This document shows positions 56,600-64,000 of a stretch of DNA of 64,000 nucleotides, one piece after another. The notes under the pieces are model-generated. The model was not told the origin of the DNA. It did not search any database and saw nothing but the letters and a program-made list of their open reading frames with translations. Both the position numbers and the translations under genes were made by a program. The DNA is from Tetrapyrgos nigripes (taxonomy: Eukaryota; Basidiomycota; Agaricomycetes; Agaricales; Campanellaceae): contig JAACJM010000053.1 of the NCBI GenBank assembly GCA_013368315.1, forward strand, positions 124,001-188,000, written 5' to 3'. How positions within the stretch are numbered: the first letter of the stretch is position 1; every line of letters begins with the position of its first letter.

Positions 56600-59506
56600 A
56601 TGTCTCAAGGGAGACCTCTCAAACGAAAAAGGAACACAGCCAGACTCCAACAGAATCAATCAAAGGATAATGCCCCACCCCAGGAGCCTGCAGCACCATC
56701 CACCAATGCACCCACACCCAGGGAAGACTCTATAGAGCTAGGGCTCCTAGCGGATCGGATGATCCGGCGCCATCTGAGCGATTGCTGCTTCGGATTCGGA
56801 TGCAGATGGTGCTCCTCCTCCTCCTCCATCCGACGGATAGCATCCGACCAATCCGACGGTAATCTGCGGATGGAAAGCCCAACACTGGAAGTTTCAGAAA
56901 TACTATATAGTACTATTACCGAGTAGAGAAATACACAAAAATAAATAACGGCCGCAACCAGTAGTATGTGTGGCTTCAACAGACAGCATTAATCCTTCAT
57001 AACGCTGACTGGTTTGAGTGTTTCGCGAACGCTGGCGCTCCGATATTGAAGGCGCGGTGTCGGGTCTGAAACCTAGACACATACTTTTCTATTCTTTAAT
57101 TCATTATCTTTTCTCTCCAGCTCATATCCTTGGTTTATTTTCTGTTACTCTTTTGCATTCCTTGGCCGCCACCATGTTGTTTATCTTATCTGTATGTCAT
57201 GTGATCATAGATATACTATATAAGGGAAGCAAAACTCATCCGGCGATCATCCGTCGGATGCTTGGATACCATCCGGCGGATGTGGATTGGGATTTGCAGA
57301 CCACCCATCTGAGCGGATGGCATCCGAATCCGACACAATCCGATCCGATAGGAGCCCTATATAGAGCATGACTCTGCTCAAAATGACACTGTTCTGGATG
57401 AATGTTAGGTTAAGGAAGGGTCTGCTGCATTTGCTGGGTTCTTTGGATACATTGATGATGATTCTGACTTTGAGGATGCGGGGTCAGACATTGGAAGTGA
57501 TGATGAAGAAGCAGCAATTGCTGCTGTTGAGGACTGGAAAGAAGATGAGTTTGACAATGATGGATTGCAGGAACAAATGTACTTCTATGGTGCGGCCATG
57601 GATGATGCTTTGAAGGATGGAGACTGGGTTCCAGATGAGTTGAGAAGAGAGGCAGAGAAGAGAAAGAAAGTAAAGATGACACCTGCAGTCCTGAAAGGTA
57701 TGTTTGTGGTCTCCTTCTCGTGTCTCCTGTATAATAAACTTCATAACAGAACGTGCTGCATATGCAACAGGGCCTGACATTGTGAAAAAATCAAGAGCAA
57801 GTCAATACCGCTGGAAGGGCAAAACTAAAGGTCAAGGAAAACTCACTGCCTTTGGTTTCACTTCTCCAAAGAAGACTGTCAATGGTTACCACCCCTCTAA
57901 AGCCTCCTCACCTTCCTTGTCTCCCTTGGGTGGTTCTGGCGAGGAAATTGAGATGGTGGTTGTCAGAGAAGAAAGTGTCGAGCTGGTTTTATGGGGCAGT
58001 GATGATGGGGATGATGGGAATGTCGAGGTCAGAGAAGAAAGTATTGAACCGGCTTTATGGGGCAGTGATGATGGGAGCACTGAGTCAACAGGAAATTCAG
58101 TCGAAGATGCTGTAATGGACACACCTGTTGAGGACCCGGAGGAGGCTTTCGAGGAGGAGCTTGATGACATGATTTGTGAGAAGAGCTGTGATAATGGAAA
58201 GATAGAGATCAGAAGGTGGAAGGAGTTGCGAGACCAGATTACAAGGGATTTGGCAACAGCAAAAAAACATTCCGTACCATTGTCCAAAATAAACCAACTT
58301 CAAATCATCCGAAATTTCGCTACTCTTCGTTTGAAGGGTTTTGGATGTATTGCCACAAGTGGGGAGGTTGCGAAGCAATGGCATGATGGAGAAGGGGTTC
58401 ATTTTTCACATCGTGTTCGAAGTCTGGCTCATTATTACCAGGTCTTTGAGCAACTTCCATCTGAAAGAAGAGGAGGAATGCATAAAAAACAGACACTGCT
58501 ATCAGATGAGCAGATTAGAAAGACCTGCGTCGATTGGCTTTACAAGCAGAAAGTTGGTACCGTCACTCTGAAGACATTCCAGAAAGCTCTCAACAGCGAG
58601 CTCCTCCCAAAACTCGGCATCAGTCAGTCAAAACCATTATGCACAAGGACCGCTCGTCGATGGTTGAAGAAGCTTGGATGGAGGTTGACACAGTTGCAAA
58701 AGGGGGTCTATATGGATGGGCATGAGAGAGAGGATGTGGTGAATTATCGAAACAAGGTGTTCCTTCCAGCAATGGCGGAATACGAAAGAAGAATGGCACG
58801 CTGGGAACTTGTTGGTGATGTTCTCATCCATATCCCACCTAATCTTTGGGAAGGAGAAAAGGAAATAATCCCTCAATTCCACGACGAGTCCACCTTCCAT
58901 ATGAATGAATTTGCGAGCTCAGCCTGGCTTGCCTTCAGTCAAAGCATCTTACAGAAGAAGGGCAGAGGCCGCTTTGAACATGTCTCTGAATTCATAAATC
59001 AAGAGACAGGGAGACTGGTTCTTAGAGATGCAGATGGAAATATTATTCACGAAGCTCATCGTGTCATTTATCTGGGCTCAAATGGTGATGCATGGTGGGA
59101 CACGAAGCAGCTTCTCGAGCAGGTCAAGGAAGCTATCAGTATATTTGAGGCAGTTGACCTGAACTGCACTGCACTTTTCATTTTTGATCAATCTTCGGCA
59201 CACGCATCCCTTGCTCCAGATGCACTACGAGCCTTTGAGATGAACAAATCCAACGGTGGTGCTCAGCGCAAACAGAAGGACACTGTTATTCCCCAAAACA
59301 ACCCTGATCCTCAATTCTGTGGCAAGAAACAAAAAATGACGATGCCAAATGGTGATGCCAAAGGTCTTGCAGCTGTTCTCACTGAACGTGGCTTCAACAT
59401 CAAGGGAATGATAGCCAAATGCAAACATGTATGCCCTGCTACGAATTACGACTGTTGCATGGCCCGATTGCTCAGCAAACAGGATGACTTTGCAAACAGG
59501 CTATAG
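56600..59506 (+). pseudogene. DDE transposase, 3'-truncated, with MITE in exon 1
   Basis: It starts MSQGRPLKRKRNTARLQQ at 56600. The first exon is split by a 621-bp MITE and then contains a TAG at 57406-57408. An acidic region follows (DDDSDFEDAGSDIGSDDEE), a 52-nt intron near 57699-57750, then a 585-codon exon. Conserved motifs are RRWLKKLGWRL, KGVYMDGHEREDVV, FHDEST (first Asp near 58880), YLGSNGDAWWDT and FIFDQSSAHA (second Asp near 59185). The frame ends in SKQDDFANRL at 59506. From memory, relatives continue past this point to an NPIE-type motif with the third catalytic residue, so the gene lost its 3' end. The family is a large Agaricomycete DDE group, possibly IS630-related. Confidence 0.7.
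56739..57359. mobile_element. 621-bp hAT-type MITE
   Basis: The termini TAGGGCTCCTAGCGGATCGG and, on the other strand, TAGGGCTCCTATCGGATCGG match with one change. Perfect 8-bp target duplications tatagagc lie at 56731-56738 and 57360-57367. Subterminal regions are full of ATCCG/CGGAT repeats. No transposase is encoded. It lies inside exon 1 of the DDE transposase gene. Confidence 0.92.
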
Positions 59507-59637
59507 CATAGATATTTTATAAAAGTTTATGCAAAAATCGCGGTTATAACCGTGAATGCTATCTTATAAAAAACCACGGATGATCCCTGCCTACGAGGCA
59601 TTTATAAGCGACCTGCCATTCTCAGAATAGTAGCTCA

Positions 59638-59645
59638 TGGACCTT
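59638..59645 (+). repeat. Left flank of hAT copy 2, tggacctt
   Basis: These 8 bp directly precede the hAT terminus TAGGGAATAG at 59646. They are the exact reverse complement of aaggtcca at 20122-20129, the outer flank of hAT copy 1. Confidence 0.75.
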
Positions 59646-62600
59646 TAGGGAATAGTATGGGGTTGCGGGTAAGTGACGGGTTAGGGGGTATGGGGTTGAC
59701 GGGTACGGGTACGGGTTGGCTTATCTCACCCTGCTCCAAACCCGCCACCCGCCAAACGGGTAAATAGACCCGCCATCCGTGGACGCCGCCGTTGGCATAA
59801 CTTTCGAATAACTTATAGCTGTATAGTTATACCAGACCCGTGGCCAGACCTAGATGTATTGCTTTAATCTCGAAACAAACAAAAAAAATTCCTGTATCTT
59901 TCAATGCCTCCTCGTCCCGAGCCACCTATTCCTGAACAGCTCCAAAGCAAAGAGAAAAAACGCAAATCCATTTCAACGGCAAAAGCCAACAGTGAAGATC
60001 CAATAGAGTCTGCGCTTCCCACAAAAAAGGCAAAGACATCAGGTGTATGTCAATTACATTACTTCTACAGAAGCTGCATACTTACCGTGACTCGGCCACA
60101 GAAAGCCAGTGGCTCAGAAGCTCCAAAGAAGGCCAAGCCTACTCCAAAAACTGTCGTTCAGGCCGCAGCAAAAAAGCTCAAGGATACTCTATCAAAGACA
60201 AAGTCCAAGAAAACCATCTGTAATTCAGACGAGGTAGTTTTTCCTCTTGTACTTTATTCATTACTCTAATGACCTTAACTATGTACAGCCAGACCTCCCA
60301 CAACCGGCACCGTCAAAAGCATTCACCGTTGACATTGATGAGAATAGTGATGACGAGGTCCAACCAGCTCCGAGTCCACCCAAAAAATCCACCGGTCCGA
60401 AGGCAACTGTCATTGATGCTGATGACGAGGATGATGACGGCAGCGATAGTAACGTTGAAGAGGTTTTAGAAGAAGAGACTGATGAGGCTGAGCTTGGTGA
60501 GTAATTACTACTAATCAATAAGGTCTTTCACTCACCACGAAAGCAGAACGGCTCATGAAAGGATGGCATTCCGTGGTCTACGCCTTCTTCGAGCCTATTC
60601 CTACTGTTGAGTACATCAAAGGACGCAAGTGTCAAGTTTTCACGTGCTCCTCACCTTCTTGCAAAAAGAAAATCCACCAATTTCAGGATACTGGGGACGC
60701 GAAAGCCATGAAGACACTACAGAACCATGTTAATACTTGCAAGGCTTGGGGTCCTGACGCTATAGCCACAGTCAAGGAGTTGACAGTTCCGGATGCTCAT
60801 AAATCATTGTCGAGGTACCTGAGAGATGGGACAATTACTATGGCTTTTCAGCGTGGAAGGAAGGGAAGAGGCACTGTTACTTACAGTCCTAAGCAACACA
60901 CACGGGCTGAGACAAGGTACGTCACTGCGTTCTCGAATCTCCACTGATATGGTAGCTAATATGGTGATAGAGCTGAACTCGTACGTTGGGTTGCAGAGAG
61001 CAGCCGGCCTTTTGCTATAGTCAAGGATAGAGGTTTTCAGTGCCTCATGAAAACGGGTAGGCCAGGTTATTACCTACCTCATCCAACAACTATCGCTCGG
61101 GACGTCAAGACGGTCTTTGCAAAGACATGTCTACGCATCGCTCTGATGCTAAAGGTTTGTCTACAATTCTTCGAGATAGCATTTAGCTAATGAAAACAAT
61201 AAAGGAATATGACGGTGACCTCAATTTTGCCACTGATGCATGGACTTCACCTAATCACCGAGCTTATGTGGCCGTGTCTGTTCATCTTGAGAAAGAGGGG
61301 GTACCAATAAGTTTCCTGTTGGACTTCGTTGAGGTAGCAAAGGTGAGCAAACGAGATATTTAGAAAGTCAAACTATATGCTCACCATGATGTGTTACAGT
61401 CTCATAGTGGCGAAACCCTTGCGGAGGTCTTTGCTCAGATACTCACTGAATTCGGAATCGAGGATAAGGTGAGAATAGCATAACATCTTAAAGAAATATA
61501 CAAGTACTGAGTATCACAGCTGACAATGCCTCTAACAACGATACGATGATCGAAGCACTGAGCCGAATCCTGCCCGACTTCCCTGGTGAACCCAACCGTA
61601 CTCGCTGCTTCAATCACATCGTCAATTTGGTGAGGAAAGCTTGATGAAACTATTTGACACCGGTTTGACGAAGAAGACAGAAGGCATGAATGAGGTAGAG
61701 CATGCACTACTCGATCTGGCAGCGGGCGTGGACCTTGAAGACTTGCAGACACGGCTGAAAGAGGCTGAAGAAGGAGGGGAGGTGGTTAACAATGACCCAG
61801 ACCTTGTCATTGATATGATGGAAGGGATGTCGCCAGCGGAAAAGGAAGAACTGCGGCAGCAGATAGTTCCAGTGCAGCAAGTCGTAGTGAAGGTGAGACA
61901 TGGATATAAGGATGATGCATGATTTACTCACCGGGTATCTTGATAGTTCCAAAAGACGTCCTACAAGATCATCAACTCCCCAACTGGCCTTCTACCTGAG
62001 TGGCGGCACATACTCCATGAAGAGAAGCAGCTGCAAACTGTTATCCCGCGTGATGTTACTACACGTTGGAACTCGAGTTGTGATATGATAGAGTACTGCA
62101 TCGAGAAGAAGAAATACTACAGGGCCATCACGAGTGAAGACCTAGAGAACGGTCTTCAGCAGTATGCATTGACGAAGAGGGAGTGGAAACTTGCTGAGCA
62201 GCTGAAGGACGTGCTCAAGGTGAGCCACGTCATGCTGACTAAGCTATCTAGAGCTAAACTGACTCTCTTCCGATTGCAGGTTCTGCATGATGCTACTCTC
62301 TTCTTTTCTTGCTCAACACCAAACTTGGCCACAGTTGTGCCTGTCTTGGACGAGATAGACCGCAAGTTTACTGAATGGGCCCTCAACACTACACTTGACC
62401 CAGCCATCCGTGCTGCTGTTTCCCTGGCAAAGAAGACTCTCAACAAGTACTATGGAAAATTTGACTACTCTGAAGTCTATCGTGTAGCTATGGGTGAGTA
62501 ATAAATTATTTCATTGAATGGGAGTACTAAAGGTTGTATGATAGTATTGCATCCTCGTCACAAGTTGAACTATTTCAAGACTGCTGAATGGCCCGAATCC

Positions 62601-63217
62601 TGGAAAAACATGGCACTGGAGATTGTGCGCGACGTGTATGAGAGGGACTACAAGTCCAAGATGACAGTGGAGAATGATGCAATGGATGTAGATGAACCCG
62701 AAACACCAGTAAAGCCCAGTGTACGTCGCTCAATTTTCTTGTTCCGGATATCTTTTTAACCATCACTTCTTTCCAGAAACGAAATCAATTCGATGATTTA
62801 CCTGCCCTCAAGGCTCCCAGACCTGACGATCTCAGTGATGAGCTTGATCGTTATCTCAAGTCGGATGTCGAAAAAGTAAAGGATGTAGTGGAATGGTGGC
62901 ATGGGAGAAAAAAATCTTATCCAGTACTTCATCGCATGGCCCTTGATTATCTGACCATTCCTGGTGCGCAAAATTATGTCTCATTGTTTCTTTTCACTGT
63001 GCTTATTCGTACATTCAGCCACATCTACAGACGTTGAGCGTATATTCAGTCGAGGCCGTTTTTTACTGCCATACATTTGCAACCGTCTTTCTGCCGAGAC
63101 CACTCGTGCACTAATGTGCCTCAGTCAGTGGAGTTTGCTGGGACTTATTGACGATAACGATGTTGTAGAAGTGTCGAAACTTCCAGAGATCGAGGTTGAG
63201 AACAAGGACGCAGAGGA
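59646..63217 (+). mobile_element. hAT element, copy 2 (3' end lost)
   Basis: This copy is inverted relative to copy 1 and nearly identical to it. Many of the differences I saw are CpG-type, for example tacgttcgcaac against tacatttgcaac. The 5' terminus and ACGGGT subterminal repeats are intact. The 3' end breaks off after gcagaggata, about 20 codons before the transposase stop of copy 1, and is joined to Plavaka sequence at 63217/63218. Confidence 0.85.
59904..63217 (+). pseudogene. hAT transposase, copy 2
   Basis: Same exon arrangement as copy 1, starting MPPRPEPPIPEQ at 59904. The BED-type finger region lies near 60620-60750, the DAWTSPNHRAY part of the core near 61240, ADNASNND near 61522, RCFNHIVNL near 61605, and the dimerisation region (STDVERIFSRGRFLLPYICNRLS) near 63025. 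The frame breaks near 61638 between HIVNLVRK and SLMKLFDTG, as in copy 1. The last codons (IEMPVGFDD in copy 1) are replaced by RRLKTNV from the neighbouring Plavaka sequence. Transposase from this copy is very unlikely. Confidence 0.8.
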
Positions 63218-64000
63218 TAGACGGTTGAAAACCAATGTATGAGCGCACACGGGTAGCGACGGCCTTCGTGTGTAAAACAAAGAAATGCGAAAACTCGACC
63301 TACAAAGAGGCTACCGAAACCGTCCTCCTGCTGGTCACCCTCCATAAATGCACAGTCGTATCGAGCTGGTCCTCCCAGCCATGACTTTGTTGAGCGTATT
63401 CGTTCATGGCGCATACCGCCCAAGCCAGACATATCGCTTGGCGCAAAAAAAGTTGCTTTTGCCGAGTTGTGAAGAAAGACTTTCTGATTCCTCTCGAGAT
63501 CCGGACAAGATGCTAGAGGAACATCACATCCCCATGGACCATCTTCGAGATGTTGCTGATTGTAGAGAAATTGTCGAAGAAGGATAGGAAGGGTAGGTTG
63601 ATTGATGTATTCTGCCAGGGCGTTGTCATCGCGAGGGACTCCACAAGCTGGCAAATAGACAGTACTTGTTGATTAGTGTCATTTATCCCAGTAATCGAAA
63701 TTTGTACACACCAGCTTTAGTTGACAATTTGACTTCCCCTTTCGAGTACAGCTCATCACTATCTCCAGTTTCCTCAGTGTCCTCATCCTCCTCTGGCAGC
63801 GGCGGCGGTGATGGGTTGGACCGGTCCTTCATAGGGTGAAGCATTTCTTGACACTCGAGGTCTACACGATAGGCTGCGAGCTTGTCAAGACGTTGGTTGG
63901 TGACCAACATCTGCCCTAGGGGTTGGTTTCTGCTGGAACGTCTCCAGGGTCGCTTCACAGCCTTGATATGTTTTGATTCAGTGATGGAGGAGCAAAGGCC
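63218..64000 (-). pseudogene. Plavaka transposase, 3' part, second copy
   Basis: The gene enters from the right edge (GLCSSITESKHIKAVKRPW near 63990-63945), passes a short intron near 63660-63715, and continues through LRQFLYNQ, FFAPSDMSGLGG (near 63430) and FMEGDQQEDGFG (near 63330) to YPCALIHWFST, where it meets the broken end of hAT copy 2 at 63218. The frame then runs by chance to 63145 inside hAT sequence. This copy retains the VGRVFAFLCF..HWF segment that is replaced in the left copy, and both are clearly of one family. The 3' end, including the expected FYVNKY motif, is missing. Confidence 0.8.

Noticed and set aside
59560..59580. Small palindrome cgcggttataaccgtg as an element terminus
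   Set aside because: No partner terminus or target duplication found between the truncated transposase gene and hAT copy 2.
1..64000. UGA reassigned as a sense codon
   Set aside because: Seven internal TGAs could suggest this, but the gypsy integrase and the DUF6534 gene end normally at TGA, and Arg-to-TGA at CpG explains most cases.

Overview
The window reads as a transposon-dense region of an Agaricomycete (mushroom-forming basidiomycete) genome. The evidence is genes split by many 40-90 nt GT-AG introns, protein families largely confined to Agaricomycotina (Plavaka transposase, DUF6532, DUF6534), and chromovirus, copia, Tc1/mariner and hAT elements. I see no rRNA, tRNA or CRISPR. Only a few genes look like possible host genes: a DUF6534 membrane protein at 15.2-17.0 kb, a 123-aa protein at 9.7-10.1 kb, and a coiled-coil protein at 8.6-9.5 kb.

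Layout. 0-3.6 kb: the 3' part of a Ty3/gypsy element. 3.6-8.4 kb: a Plavaka transposase pseudogene with a divergently transcribed partner gene; the transposase is interrupted by a hAT-type fragment. 8.4-12.0 kb: two small genes, a three-copy 95-bp promoter-side repeat and a 1.1-kb terminal-inverted-repeat (TIR) element. 12.0-15.0 kb: degenerate repeats, then a 1.24-kb element (8-bp target duplication, intact three-exon gene) inserted inside a small palindromic MITE. 15.2-17.0 kb: the DUF6534 gene. 20.1-23.9 kb: hAT copy 1. 23.9-26.3 kb: a DUF6532 gene cut at the hAT edge. 28.4-29.7 kb: a complete Tc1/mariner element. 30.3-45.5 kb: a complete chromovirus (622-bp LTRs, target duplication caaga) with an antisense gene, into which a complete 7.1-kb copia element (target duplication ctggg) is inserted. 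47.4-51.8 kb: a satellite-like island of palindromic repeats. 51.8-54.9 kb: a 3-kb element with roughly 440-bp TIRs. 56.6-59.5 kb: a 3'-truncated DDE transposase gene carrying a 621-bp hAT-type MITE. 59.6-63.2 kb: hAT copy 2, inverted relative to copy 1. 63.2-64.0 kb: the 3' part of a second Plavaka gene.

Three patterns tie the region together. (1) Seven single in-frame TGA stops interrupt otherwise open element ORFs, and about 14 of 18 differences between the chromovirus LTRs are CpG-to-TpG/CpA transitions. Both point to deamination of methylated CpG in transposons. (2) The 8-bp flank at the outer edge of hAT copy 1 is the exact reverse complement of the flank at the inner edge of hAT copy 2, as expected if the roughly 36 kb between them was inverted by recombination between the copies. 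(3) The chromovirus shows a textbook -1 frameshift signal at the gag-pol junction and an exact 11-nt self-priming match, while the copia primer site matches half of initiator tRNA-Met.

All exon boundaries, alignments and family assignments were made by eye. Family names come from remembered motifs, not searches.
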